A stretch of 64,000 nt of DNA from JAZIHH01 sp036678685 (GCA_036678685.1 JAZIHH010000020.1:310001-374000); one strand, 5' to 3'; positions 52,563-61,995 are shown, counted from the first letter of the stretch. Notes: a model not told the origin generated them from the letters alone. Numbers and translations: made by a program.

Positions 52563-53075
52563 TTGAAAAAAGCGGTTTTGGTCATTGCCGCAAAAGATTT
52601 CCGCGACGAAGAGTATCTGGTTCCCAAACGCCTGCTGGAAGAGGGCGGGATCGAAGTTTTAACCGCTTCCACCACTAAAAATTGGGCCGAAGGGAAACTG
52701 GGCGCCCGGGTACAACCGGATCTATTGCTGACCGAGGTGGAACCGGCGGAAATAGACGCTCTCGTTTTCGTCGGGGGCGGCGGGTCTTCCCGGTACTTTG
52801 ACGATCCGGCGGCCCACGCCCTGGCCCAAGAAACCGCCTCCGCCGGGAAAGTGGTGGCCGCCATTTGCATTGCCCCGGTGATTTTAGCCCGTGCCGGCCT
52901 GCTGAAAGGGAGGAAAGCCACGGTTTACCTTGACGGGGTGGAGGACTTACGCCAGGCGGGCGCGGTCTATACGGAACAGCCGGTGGTTACCGACGGCCGG
53001 GTGGTCACCGCCAACGGACCGGAGGCGGCCGAGGCCTTTGGCAGGGAACTGGTTACACTGCTAAAGACCGGATAA
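52563..53075 (+). CDS. DJ-1/PfpI family protein
   Basis: A 170-residue protein of the DJ-1/PfpI superfamily. VVAAICIAPVILARAG contains the nucleophilic Cys (about residue 105) in the elbow position; the GGGGSS(R)YFDD segment and the ...HKL-like acid follow. Members act as deglycases, chaperones or proteases; the activity cannot be read from the sequence. TTG 52563 (KKAVLVIAAKDFRDEE) after AAGGAGGAAGG is the likely start. Downstream of gltX, in the same direction. Confidence 0.85.
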   Translation: MKKAVLVIAAKDFRDEEYLVPKRLLEEGGIEVLTASTTKNWAEGKLGARVQPDLLLTEVEPAEIDALVFVGGGGSSRYFDDPAAHALAQETASAGKVVAAICIAPVILARAGLLKGRKATVYLDGVEDLRQAGAVYTEQPVVTDGRVVTANGPEAAEAFGRELVTLLKTG

Positions 53076-53121
53076 GACCAGGGCCTGTCAAGACGAAGCG
53101 GGCATGGGAGGTTTAAAAGCC

Positions 53122-54462
53122 GTGGGACGTTTGTTTGGAACCGACGGGGTCAGAGGGGTGGCCAACCGGGAACTCACACCGGAACTCGCCTTTAAACTGG
53201 GAAGGGCGGCCGCCCATGTTTTGCTGAAAGGAAAACCCGGGCGTATGCTGGTAGGTCGGGACACCCGGATCTCCGGACCGATGTTGGAAAGCGCTTTGGT
53301 GGCGGGGATAACTTCAACCGGAGCCCATGTTGAGCTCTTGGGAGTGATCCCCACCCCCGGGGTGGCCTATCTGACCACACGGCGGCCCAATGCGGCGGGG
53401 GTCATGATCTCCGCTTCCCATAATCCCGTGGAGGATAATGGAATTAAATTTTTCACTTCCGACGGGTATAAACTGGAGGAGCAAATGGAAGATGAGATCC
53501 AGGCATACCTGGAGGAAGAGCGGGCGGGCGCCATTTCCCGTCCCACCGGAACCGGCGTCGGCCGGGTGATTTTCTCGCCCCGGGCCGGAGAAGAGTATCT
53601 TGATTTTTTAGTCGGGACTGTCAGGGAGAAATTTCACGGGCTCACAGTAGTGATAGACTGCGCTTTCGGCGCCGCCTATCATCTTGCTCCCCGCGTGCTG
53701 GAAGTCCTCGGCGCCCGGGTTATCCCTTTGCATGCCGAAGACGACGGGTTCCGGATCAATGTGGACTGCGGTTCCACCAGTCCGGAGAAATTGTGCCGGG
53801 AGGTATTGCAGAGCGGAGCCCAGGTGGGTTTGGCCCACGACGGGGACGCCGACCGGCTGATTGCCGTGGACGAAAAGGGAGAAGTGCTGGACGGCGATGC
53901 CATCATGGCCGTTTGCGGCCTGCAGATGCTGGCCGAGGACCGGCTCCCCCACCGGACGATCGCCGCGACCGTCTACAGCAACCTGGGGCTCATCGAGACC
54001 TTCCGGGAGGCCGGCGGCGACGTGCTGGTGACAGAGAACGGTGACCGTTGGGTGTTGGCCGCCATGCGGGAAAAGGGGTTGCTGTTGGGTGGAGAACAGT
54101 CGGGTCATATTATTTTTCTGGAACACAACACCACCGGCGACGGGATCGTTACCGCCCTGCAGCTTTTATCCACGATGGTCCGGACGGGGCAGCCCCTTTC
54201 GGTTCTGGCCCGGCGTTTAAAAAGATTCCCGCAGGTTCTGGCCAATGTCAAGGTAAGCCGGAAAGAAGCCTGGAAAGAGAACGAAAGGATCCGCAAGGTT
54301 ATTGACGCAGCCCGGAAGGAGTTGGGGGAAAAAGGCCGGATTTATGTCCGGGCTTCCGGTACGGAACCTTTAATCCGGGTGATGGCCGAGGGACCGGACC
54401 CGCAGGTGTTAGATACTATCCTGGACAGGGTCACCGGTGTGATCAGGGAAGAACTGGGCTGA
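53122..54462 (+). CDS. glmM: Phosphoglucosamine mutase
   Basis: A 446-residue enzyme converting glucosamine-6-P to glucosamine-1-P for UDP-GlcNAc. FGTDGVRG is near the start; the active phosphoserine loop is MISASHNP with S99; DGDADRL is the metal loop near 240; RASGTEPLIRVM is the phosphate-binding C-terminus. GTG 53122 after GGGAGG is preferred over ATG 53104, which has no ribosome site. Confidence 0.97.
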   Translation: MGRLFGTDGVRGVANRELTPELAFKLGRAAAHVLLKGKPGRMLVGRDTRISGPMLESALVAGITSTGAHVELLGVIPTPGVAYLTTRRPNAAGVMISASHNPVEDNGIKFFTSDGYKLEEQMEDEIQAYLEEERAGAISRPTGTGVGRVIFSPRAGEEYLDFLVGTVREKFHGLTVVIDCAFGAAYHLAPRVLEVLGARVIPLHAEDDGFRINVDCGSTSPEKLCREVLQSGAQVGLAHDGDADRLIAVDEKGEVLDGDAIMAVCGLQMLAEDRLPHRTIAATVYSNLGLIETFREAGGDVLVTENGDRWVLAAMREKGLLLGGEQSGHIIFLEHNTTGDGIVTALQLLSTMVRTGQPLSVLARRLKRFPQVLANVKVSRKEAWKENERIRKVIDAARKELGEKGRIYVRASGTEPLIRVMAEGPDPQVLDTILDRVTGVIREELG

Positions 54463-54545
54463 AGATGATCCGCTCAGCATATATTAAAAAGCAATAAGAA
54501 ACGGGTTAAAAACAGTCCTGGGAGGAAGGAAGGAGAAGGAGACCT

Positions 54546-55370
54546 GTGGATGTCATTATTAGAGAAAATTATGAGGAAATGAGCAAGTATGCGGCGAAGA
54601 TTATTGCCGGGTTTATTAAAAAGAACCCCCGTTGCGTGTTGGGCCTGGCCACCGGCAGCACGCCCATAGGAACTTACAAAGAACTTATTAGAATGCACCG
54701 GGAGGAAGGGCTTGATTTCTCCCAGGTGGTCACTTTTAATCTCGACGAGTACCTGGGGGTGGGGATGGATCTTAACAAGCCTTATCATTTGGACCAGAGC
54801 TATGCCCGGTTTATGCACGAAGAGCTTTTTGCCCATATTAACATCAAACCGGAGAACATTCATCTTCCGGACGGTTTGACCAAAGATCCGGCGGCCTTTT
54901 GCCGGTGGTATGAAGAAGCGATTAAAAAGTCCGGCGGGATTGACCTGCAACTGTTGGGAATAGGCCGCGACGGGCACTGGGCGTTTAATGAACCCGGTTC
55001 CTCGCTGGCTTCGCGAACCAGGGTGCAGGCCTTGACCAAAGAGACCCTGGATGACAATTATGAAAGCTTCTATAAAAAGGCGGGTATTCCGCGGGAGGAG
55101 ATGCCCCATTTTGCGATTACGATGGGCATTGGCACCATTCTCGAAGCCCGGAATATTTTAATGCTGGCCAGCGGAGAAAAGAAAGCGGAGGTGGTCGCCA
55201 AAGCGCTGGAAGGACCGGTAACCTCCCAGATTACCGCGTCGGCGATTCAGTTGCACAGCGGGGGGATCACGGTTGTCCTTGACCGGGAGGCGGCTTCGAA
55301 ACTGAAGAATACTGACTACTACCTTCATGTGGAAAAGCTGAAACAAGAGTACGGCCTGGCCTCCGGGTAA
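54546..55370 (+). CDS. nagB: Glucosamine-6-phosphate deaminase
   Basis: A 274-residue NagB. GLATGSTPIGTYKEL is the phosphate loop, FNLDEYLG carries the catalytic Asp, and LGIGRDGHWAFNEPGSS the catalytic His. The family usually has Ile where this protein has Trp (DGHWAFNEP). GTG 54546 follows GGAGAAGGAG. It lies downstream of glmM: the two work in opposite directions on glucosamine-6-P, so they need not be co-expressed. Confidence 0.96.
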   Translation: MDVIIRENYEEMSKYAAKIIAGFIKKNPRCVLGLATGSTPIGTYKELIRMHREEGLDFSQVVTFNLDEYLGVGMDLNKPYHLDQSYARFMHEELFAHINIKPENIHLPDGLTKDPAAFCRWYEEAIKKSGGIDLQLLGIGRDGHWAFNEPGSSLASRTRVQALTKETLDDNYESFYKKAGIPREEMPHFAITMGIGTILEARNILMLASGEKKAEVVAKALEGPVTSQITASAIQLHSGGITVVLDREAASKLKNTDYYLHVEKLKQEYGLASG

Positions 55371-55454
55371 AGGCGGCGCTGTTTTCATTTATTTTACAGG
55401 GAAAAGAGTCCGGACCAGGTCTTTGGGGATTGGGTTGCCAACCGCGTTTTGCTT

Positions 55455-55850
55455 CTATTTTACGGGAAAAAGGATGCCGGCCTGCAGATCAAATTCGGCT
55501 TCCGCCAAAAGAAGGTCACCGGAGGTAATCTGCGTATGCAAGAGGTGAGGACCCGGTCCCGGCAGGTCGGGGAGGGAGAGATAGAATTCGGCCACGATCG
55601 TTCCTTGCGGGCGGATGGCGATCATCAGGCGTCTTCCCGGTTCAATCACCCAATTCCGGGGCGGGGTCAGGGTGAGCCATCCTTCCACCCGCTGATCGGT
55701 ATTATTTTTCAGCAGTAAAAAAAATTCGTTGAACAAACCCGGGCGTTCCAAGGTTTTTGCGCACTGGAGCAGCAGGTTGATTTTCCCCCCTCTTCCGCCC
55801 CTCAACGGATTCAGGATACGTTTTGCCTTGCCGGCGGAGTTGATAGACAT
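55455..55850 (-). CDS. Hypothetical beta-rich protein
   Basis: A 131-residue protein starting at ATG 55850 after GAAGGAG. KINLLLQCAKTLERPGLFNEF and GWLTLTPPRNWVIEPGRRLMIAIRPQGTIVAEFYL give a pattern of strands resembling a CARDB/NEW3-like Ig domain used for surface or protein-protein binding, but I do not recognise a family. It has no signal peptide. The longer frame to 56159 contains no ribosome site and overlaps the divergent cheR-like gene. Confidence 0.6.
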   Translation of the reverse strand: MSINSAGKAKRILNPLRGGRGGKINLLLQCAKTLERPGLFNEFFLLLKNNTDQRVEGWLTLTPPRNWVIEPGRRLMIAIRPQGTIVAEFYLSLPDLPGPGPHLLHTQITSGDLLLAEAEFDLQAGILFPVK

Positions 55851-56141
55851 TGGGATTCTCCTTCCTGCCGGCGCCGGACGGCCCGGTCTCTGGTTTTGCG
55901 CTTTTTTATTATATCCCAAAAAGAAGAAATTCTCAATTTCCCCCTGTATTGGCAGGGGTTTTTCTTGTAGGCACGAAATGATCTTTGACCGGAAAGAGGC
56001 GCCCCTTTGCTTTTTGCATAATTTTTGCCCGTTTTTCATAGGGAATGCCCCTTGCCGGACGGGAGGAATACCGGCCTGTTTGTCGAAGGATAAAAGCGGA
56101 AGAGGAGAAGGAAATCGCAGGAGAAGGGCAGGTACCTCAAG

Positions 56142-56948
56142 ATGTCCCTGAGTTACCAAGAATTTAAGGACCAGGTTTCCAAGTTATGCGGGATTGATCT
56201 TTCCTCTTATAAGAGCAAGCAGTTGGACAGGAGAATTCACTCCCTGATGAGTCTGTGGCGGGTGAAAGATTATGACGATTACCTCCATATCCTGAAAACA
56301 GATGCCCAAAGGTACCAAGAGTTTTTGAAAAAACTGACCATAAATGTCTCCGAATTTTTTCGTAATCCCGAAAGTTTTATTTACCTATGGGAGAAAGTAT
56401 TACCCGAACTGTTGAAAACCAAGGAAGTTTTGAAGATCTGGAGTGCCGGCTGCGCCGGGGGGGCGGAACCATACTCGATCGGGATTATCCTGAAGGAATT
56501 GGATTCCTTCCACCGGGCGCAGATTTTGGCGACCGATATTGACGCGCAGATTTTGGTCCGGGCCAAGGAAGCCTTTTATACAGCCAATGAGGTTAAATCC
56601 CTTCCCCGGGAACTGCTGGCCAAATATTTCCGGGAGGAGAAGAACTATTATTACCTGAATCCGGAGATTAAGAAAATTGTCCGTTTTCAATGTCACGATT
56701 TGTTGGCCGATCCTTTCCCGGCCGGATTTGACCTGATTGTCTGCAGGAATGTGGTGATCTATTTTGCCGAGGAGGTAAAAAACGGACTGTACGTCAAATT
56801 TAACCGTTCTTTACGGATGGGAGGTTATCTTTTAGTAGGCGGGACCGAACCCCTGCTTAACTATTACCAGTTGGGCTTTGAAAATGTATCGTATTCGTTC
56901 TATAAAAAAGTGAAAGACCTGGAGGAGAAGGAGATTCCATCCCATTGA
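56142..56948 (+). CDS. CheR-family protein glutamate methyltransferase
   Basis: A 268-residue SAM-dependent methyltransferase. The N-terminal CheR helical domain (residues 1-75) is followed by KIWSAGCAGGAEPYSIGIIL (SAM loop, near 102-121), ILATDIDAQIL and DLIVCRNVVIYF. It would methylate a receptor or sensor Glu. No other chemotaxis gene is in the window, so its partner is unknown; it may belong to a non-motility signalling system. ATG 56142 after GGGCAGGTACCTCAAG; divergent from the hypothetical gene. Confidence 0.9.
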   Translation: MSLSYQEFKDQVSKLCGIDLSSYKSKQLDRRIHSLMSLWRVKDYDDYLHILKTDAQRYQEFLKKLTINVSEFFRNPESFIYLWEKVLPELLKTKEVLKIWSAGCAGGAEPYSIGIILKELDSFHRAQILATDIDAQILVRAKEAFYTANEVKSLPRELLAKYFREEKNYYYLNPEIKKIVRFQCHDLLADPFPAGFDLIVCRNVVIYFAEEVKNGLYVKFNRSLRMGGYLLVGGTEPLLNYYQLGFENVSYSFYKKVKDLEEKEIPSH

Positions 56949-57316
56949 TTAAGGGTACAGGCATAGATATCGTTGAGACAGTAAGATTTTCCCAGGTATT
57001 ACAGAGAAGAGGGGAACGTTTCTTGAACCGGATTTTTTCCTCCGGCGAACGGGCGGCGTGCGGTAATTCCGTTCACCGTCTGGCGGCGCGTTTTGCCGCC
57101 AAGGAGGCCCTTTTTAAGGCCTTGGGCACCGGGTTGCGGTCATTCCGGTGGCGGGAGGTTCAGGTCGCAAACGACCGGTTGGGCGCTCCCTATTTCCGTT
57201 TTTCCCCCCGGCTGGCCGCCTACCTTAAAGAAAAGGGAATAACCAGGGCCCACCTTTCCATCTCCCACAGCCGGAATTGCGCGGTGGTCCAGGTGATACT
57301 GGAGGGTGATGAATAA
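56945..57316 (+). CDS. acpS: Holo-[acyl-carrier-protein] synthase
   Basis: A 123-residue AcpS that transfers phosphopantetheine to ACP. GTGIDIVE at residues 4-11 carries the metal-binding Asp, and RLAARFAAKEALFKALGTG the catalytic Glu/Lys. TTG 56945 overlaps cheR by 4 bp. Followed immediately by nnrE/nnrD, a common order in Firmicutes. Confidence 0.96.
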   Translation: MIKGTGIDIVETVRFSQVLQRRGERFLNRIFSSGERAACGNSVHRLAARFAAKEALFKALGTGLRSFRWREVQVANDRLGAPYFRFSPRLAAYLKEKGITRAHLSISHSRNCAVVQVILEGDE

Positions 57317-58866
57317 TGCGGGTCGTTACGGCCGTTGAGATGAGGGAGATTGACCGGAGGGCGATTGAAGAATATAAGATTCCGGGTATAATTCTGATGG
57401 AACATGCCGCCCAGGCCGTAACCGGGGTCATTCGGGAACGTTTTGCGCCGGTGCGGACCGCTGTTTTTTGCGGAAGGGGAAACAATGGCGGCGACGGGTG
57501 GGCAATCGCCCGCCTCCTTTTTTTGGCCGGCTGGGAGGTGACGGTTTTTCACCCCGGCCCGGAGACGGAACTGCCGCCTGATGCTGCGGCCAACAGGGAG
57601 ATCTGCCGGAAACTGGGAGTGGGGGATTATTCGTGGCCGGTGGTTTTACGGGAAACCGGAACCCTCCGGGAGTATGGTTTAATCGTCGACGCTTTGCTGG
57701 GGACGGGTTTTAAAGGAACGGTCACCGGAGATTACGCCCGTCTGATCACAGAGATTAACCGGTCGGGAAAACCCGTCGTCGCCGTGGATATTCCTTCGGG
57801 AGTAGAGGCGGACACCGGTCGGATAAGCGGTCCGGCCGTTCAGGCCCGGGTAACCGTGACTTTCGGTTTCCCCAAGGTCGGACTGTTGGTTTATCCGGGC
57901 CGGCAGGCGGCCGGAGAGGTCGTGACCTGCGACATCGGCCTGCCACCCGTTTTCCAGGGGGAACCCTGTTCTTTTTATACCATGACTCCCCAGGAAGCGG
58001 CCGCCCTTTTACCGCCCCGAAATCCGGAATCCCACAAAGGTAATTACGGGCATCTTTTGGTGGTCGGGGGCAGCCCGGGTTTGACCGGCGCGCCTGTCTT
58101 GGCCGGCCTCGGCGCTTTGCGGTGTGGAACCGGACTGGTAACTTTGGCGCTCCGGGACGGACTGTCCCTGCCGGAAAAACCGCCGGAACTGATGACTACC
58201 GGCTGGTCCAACCTGCGCTGGGAGGATTACGGGGCGGTGGTTATGGGTCCCGGTCTTTCCCGGGCGGCCGACGGAAAAGAACTTCTCCGGGAATTACTGG
58301 CGGCAAAGGGGATAAAAAAAGTTTTGGATGCCGATGCCCTTAATCTCCTGGCCGGGGAAGACCGGTGGTGGGAAAAAGCCCGCGGGGTTATTATTCTTAC
58401 CCCCCACCCGGGAGAAATGGCCCGTCTTTGTCATTTAAAGCCCGAACAGGTGCAGGCGGACCGGATCAATTTGGCCCGGGAGAAAGCGAAAGAGTGGGGG
58501 GTCACCCTGGTTCTCAAGGGCGCCGCCACTCTCGTGGCGCAGGACGGCAGTCCGGTATATATCAACACCACCGGCAATTCGGGCCTGGCTACCGGCGGGA
58601 CCGGCGACGTCCTCGCTGGCGTGATTGGCGGACTGCTGGCCCAGGACTTGCCACCGGAAAAAGCCGCCGCTTTAGGAGTATATCTTCACGGCGCCGCAGG
58701 AGATCTGGCGGCGGAGGAATACGGTTCCGCCGGGATGATGGCCGGGGATCTGCCGTCCAAGTTGGCATTGGTCATTAAGAAGGTGAGTGGAAATGACGAC
58801 GAGATACAACGGGCCTGTCATCCGGCCGGTCTGGGCCGAGGTGGACCTGGAGGCGATCCGGTATAA
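57316..58866 (+). CDS. nnr: Bifunctional NAD(P)H-hydrate epimerase / ADP-dependent dehydratase
   Basis: A 516-residue metabolite-repair enzyme. Residues 1-220 are the epimerase (YjeF_N; FCGRGNNGGDGWAIARLL near 55-72) and 221-500 the ADP/ATP-dependent NAD(P)HX dehydratase (GLTGAPVLAGLGALRCGTGLV and NSGLATGGTGDVLAGVIGGLL). It restores damaged NAD(P)H hydrates. The last ~25 residues run past the usual end and overlap alr by 74 bp; they look like read-through of the alr start region and not conserved sequence. Starts on the last base of acpS. Confidence 0.95.
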   Translation: MRVVTAVEMREIDRRAIEEYKIPGIILMEHAAQAVTGVIRERFAPVRTAVFCGRGNNGGDGWAIARLLFLAGWEVTVFHPGPETELPPDAAANREICRKLGVGDYSWPVVLRETGTLREYGLIVDALLGTGFKGTVTGDYARLITEINRSGKPVVAVDIPSGVEADTGRISGPAVQARVTVTFGFPKVGLLVYPGRQAAGEVVTCDIGLPPVFQGEPCSFYTMTPQEAAALLPPRNPESHKGNYGHLLVVGGSPGLTGAPVLAGLGALRCGTGLVTLALRDGLSLPEKPPELMTTGWSNLRWEDYGAVVMGPGLSRAADGKELLRELLAAKGIKKVLDADALNLLAGEDRWWEKARGVIILTPHPGEMARLCHLKPEQVQADRINLAREKAKEWGVTLVLKGAATLVAQDGSPVYINTTGNSGLATGGTGDVLAGVIGGLLAQDLPPEKAAALGVYLHGAAGDLAAEEYGSAGMMAGDLPSKLALVIKKVSGNDDEIQRACHPAGLGRGGPGGDPV

Positions 58867-59932
58867 TCTACGGCAAATAAGAAAGTTGATCGGGGATGGA
58901 CCGGAAATTATGGCCGTGGTCAAAGCGGAAGCTTACGGCCACGGCGCGGTGGCTACCGCCAAAGCAGCCCTTCAAGCCGGTGCCACCCGGCTGGGGGTTT
59001 CCCTTCCCGAAGAAGGTATTGCTCTACGGAAGGCCGGGATTGAGGTTCCGGTGTTAATTTTCAGCCCGTTGCTGGAAGACCAGGCGGAGCCGGTTTGCGC
59101 CTTTAACCTGACGCCCACCATTACCGGGCCGGCGGCCGCCCGCGCCCTGGCCCGGGAAGCCGGGCGCCGGAGCCAAAAAATCCGGGTGCATATCAAGGTA
59201 GATACCGGCATGGGGCGGATCGGTGTGTTCCCCGGGGAAGTCCTTTCCCTCGTCCGGGAGGTCTCCACCCTCCCCCACCTGGAGATTGAGGGGATATATT
59301 CGCATTTCGCCACCGCCGACGGGGAGGATCTCGCCTACGCCCGCCGGCAACTGGCGGTCTTTCGCCAAGTTATCGACGGGCTGCGCCGGCACGGGTGGGA
59401 GATTCCCTTAAAACATATAGCCAACAGCGGGGCGATTATGAACCTTCCGGAGAGCTATTTTAACCTGGTGCGCGCCGGGATTATCCTGTACGGCCTTTAC
59501 CCTTCGGACCAGGTACCCCGCGGCCGGCTGCCCTTGAGACCGGCTTTGACCCTAAAGGCCCGGGTGACCCAGGTTAAACGGGTTCCGCCGGGAACGGGCA
59601 TCAGTTACGGCCAGATTTACCATACCCCAAAGGAGACGACCATTATCACCCTGCCCATTGGTTATGCCGACGGCTGGACCAGATTGTTAACGGGTAAGGC
59701 CCGGGTTCTGCTCAAAGGAAAATCCTTTCCTCTGGTGGGCCGGATTTGCATGGACCAGTGCATGGCCGATGTGGGCGACACTCCGGTGGAAGTGGGGGAA
59801 GAAGTTGTCCTCATCGGCCCGCAGGGAGAGGAAGAGATTACCGTGGATGAAGTAGCCGCTCTTCTGGGCACCATCAATTACGAAATCGTCTGTATGCTTA
59901 GTGACCGGGTACCCAGAATCTATTTAAATTAA
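58793..59932 (+). CDS. alr: Alanine racemase
   Basis: A 379-residue PLP enzyme making D-alanine for peptidoglycan. The PLP lysine lies in MAVVKAEAYGHGAV (usual family form KANAYGHG); the catalytic Tyr is in TGISYGQIYH and MDQCMAD is present. ATG 58793 after AAGGTGAG is preferred over GTG 58787. It overlaps the end of nnr. Confidence 0.97.
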   Translation: MTTRYNGPVIRPVWAEVDLEAIRYNLRQIRKLIGDGPEIMAVVKAEAYGHGAVATAKAALQAGATRLGVSLPEEGIALRKAGIEVPVLIFSPLLEDQAEPVCAFNLTPTITGPAAARALAREAGRRSQKIRVHIKVDTGMGRIGVFPGEVLSLVREVSTLPHLEIEGIYSHFATADGEDLAYARRQLAVFRQVIDGLRRHGWEIPLKHIANSGAIMNLPESYFNLVRAGIILYGLYPSDQVPRGRLPLRPALTLKARVTQVKRVPPGTGISYGQIYHTPKETTIITLPIGYADGWTRLLTGKARVLLKGKSFPLVGRICMDQCMADVGDTPVEVGEEVVLIGPQGEEEITVDEVAALLGTINYEIVCMLSDRVPRIYLN

Positions 59933-59954
59933 GGCTGTCCGACATGGTAAATTT

Positions 59955-59988
59955 AAACCGGCCGGAAAACGTGTCCAGCCGGTTTTTT
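59955..59988 (+). terminator. Terminator after alr
   Basis: AAACCGGC (59955-59962) pairs with GCCGGTTT (59978-59985), with T residues continuing to 59988. Confidence 0.8.
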
Positions 59989-60013
59989 GGCTGTCTGAGG
60001 TTAAAGGCGAAAA

Positions 60014-61473
60014 TTATTCCGGGAGTTTATAAAGTCTGATATAATCCACCCGCATTTCCTGGGGAAATTCCGTAGTTAGGTCGGGATAACCCGGCCAGAG
60101 CCCCCCGACGGCGATATTGAAGATGAAGAAAAAGTCGCCGTCAAAAACCCATTCGGCCTGGTAAAATTCTTCAACGATGCTTCTGGCCAGCACATTGTAC
60201 CTTTCCCCGTCCACATACCAACTGATCCAATCCTTGTCCCAGATAATGGAAAAGATATGATAGTCGTCGGAGAATTTTCCTTCCGACAGTGTATAGCTGT
60301 TACCTATGCCGCCAGCGCCCGAGTAGCCGGGCCCATGTACTGTGGCGTGGACGGTAGCCGGTTCGTGCCCAACCAGTTCCATGATATCGATTTCCCCACA
60401 ACGGGGCCAGCCAACTTCCGTGATCTTTTCCCCCAGCATCCAGAGGGCCGGCCAGATCCCTTTTCCTTCCGGGAGTTTGGCCCGGATCTCTGCTTTACCG
60501 TATTGCATATTCGCTTTTCCCTGGGTGATCATACGGGCGGAGGTGAAATAAAAATTCTTTCCGGCAATTTCACAATAAACGGTTTCCTCTCTGGCGGTGA
60601 TGACCAGTTCGCCGTTGTCAATCCGCGCGTTTTCCGGCTTGTCGGTATAGTACTGGCTTTCTTCATTGCCCCACCCAGGAATACCGTTGGCGTGGCCGTT
60701 GCCGATTTCGAAACTCCAGATATTGGTGTCGATTTCCGGCCCGTCGAATTCATCGCTCCATACCAACTGCCAGTCGGCTTGTTCTTTGGCCTCGATGTCG
60801 TCCAGTACTTCTTGAATATATTCATCCACACTTACATAGCGCACTTTATAGATAGCTACCTCGTCCAGGTAAACAACGCCGTCATCCAGTCCCAGACAAA
60901 ATTCAAAACGGGCTTTTGTGTCGGTCTCCTCCATCATGACGAAGGTGAACTCATGAGTGCCCCTTTCCGTGCCGAGGGTGATGACCCGGCCTCCTGCTCC
61001 CCCTGGTCCTGGGTTATACGGGGTCCAGCCCCGTCCGGCGGTACCCCCGACTTTTATTTCAATATCCCGTGGTTTGGAAGCCCAGGCCGTCAATTCAACC
61101 CCAGGTATTCGGCGTTCTTTTCAATGGTTATGGGCGCCTGCAGGATCTGCACTGACCAGGACTGCCAACCGCCGCTCCCGATTTCCACGGTCAAGATGCC
61201 GTCTTCAATGTTGAAGGTAGCCCACCCGCCTTCGTTTGTCAGACATAGCCAGCTTTTTCGGGTGTTATAATCTCCGCTGGGGATATCTTCCTCCGTGGTG
61301 TAGAGTTCTTTGGTGAAATCACTGTTACCGAGGAGGTTAACCATGAAACCGATCCCGTCGTCGTCCTTTTCCGTGGAAGTCTTCCGGCAACCGCTAAAAA
61401 CCAGAAGCGCGGCGAGAACGAAAGTGAGCACCAGGAGAAAAGATGGTCTCTTAAACCTTTTTATCATAGTCAT
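60014..61473 (-). pseudogene. GH16 beta-glucanase lipoprotein, interrupted by a frameshift
   Basis: The protein starts at ATG 61473 after GGGAGG with a lipoprotein signal (RPSFLLVLTFVLAALLVFSGC, Cys near residue 30), followed by a beta-sandwich carbohydrate-binding-like region and a GH16 laminarinase/lichenase domain. Its catalytic motif is GEIDIMELVG (E-x-D-x-x-E), and WPALWMLGEKITEVGWPRCGE precedes it. The first frame stops at 61090, just after NAEYLGLN; a second continues TAWASKPRDIEIKVGG from 61093. Removing 8 bp (or adding 1) between 61091 and 61106 would join them as ..AEYELTAWASK. It may be a sequencing error or true damage. Divergent from the GH94-like gene. Confidence 0.8.
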
Positions 61474-61627
61474 CCCTATTCCTCCCTTGCTAAAAGATTG
61501 GACTCTTGCACCGGAACAATTTCCGTTCCTACTCTTGGAGTTCCAAAGGTAACAGTAAATTTTTGGAGAAAACGAAAGAAAGAAAATAAGGGAAATAAGT
61601 TTTTTCACCACCTCCCTGAAACTAATA

Positions 61628-61641
61628 TGAAACCGGTTTCA
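61628..61641. promoter_or_regulatory. Perfect 14-bp palindrome, LacI-family/cre-like operator
   Basis: TGAAACCGGTTTCA is an exact palindrome matching the CcpA cre / LacI-GalR operator consensus. It lies in the gap between the GH16 and GH94-like genes, about 155 bp before the GH16 start on its side. Confidence 0.65.
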
Positions 61642-61728
61642 GTACTGTTTAAAGATCGCTGTCCATATAAAACCCCAGATAAGAATGGTCATGTATTAAA
61701 CTCCCTAATGTTAAAGATAAGTATAAAA

Positions 61729-61742
61729 TTGTACCGGTATAA
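61729..61742. promoter_or_regulatory. Second ACCGGT-centred operator-like site
   Basis: TTGTACCGGTATAA shares the ACCGGT centre and the TTGTA half of the site at 61982. It is in an AT-rich gap, where such GC centres are conspicuous. Confidence 0.4.
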
Positions 61743-61916
61743 TTTGAATATTCTACAGAAATTACAAAAATCCTTTTTTAAAAATCTCACCTGTTTTACG
61801 GTGAATATAAAGGGAAAAATTGTATTTCCTCCCCTACGAAAAAAAGAGGGCAGGTTTGAACAAGAGCGAGGTTTAAAAATAAGGGAGGTAAGGATAAAAT
61901 TTAACAAAGAATGAAG

Positions 61917-61940
61917 TTAAACCGGTATCGGCTATATAAT
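61917..61940 (+). promoter_or_regulatory. Operator-like site next to a -10 box before the phosphorylase
   Basis: TTAAACCGGTATCG (61917-61930) lies directly before TATAAT (61935-61940); a weak -35 (TGAAGT, 61912-61917) is 17 bp upstream. Binding here would block the promoter. Confidence 0.45.
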
Positions 61941-61981
61941 GAAGAATAACAAAGAATAAACTAAAAATATTTACAAAAAAG

Positions 61982-61995
61982 TTGTACCGGTTCAA
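61982..61995. promoter_or_regulatory. Fourth operator-like site, in the phosphorylase leader
   Basis: TTGTACCGGTTCAA is a near-perfect palindrome (one mismatched pair), about 83 bp before the phosphorylase start. The gap 61474-62077 otherwise holds no gene I can support. Confidence 0.5.

Noticed and set aside
60257..61270. Long plus-strand frame (337 codons) opposite the GH16 gene
   Set aside because: Its composition mirrors the GH16 coding strand; it has no ribosome site and no recognisable domain.
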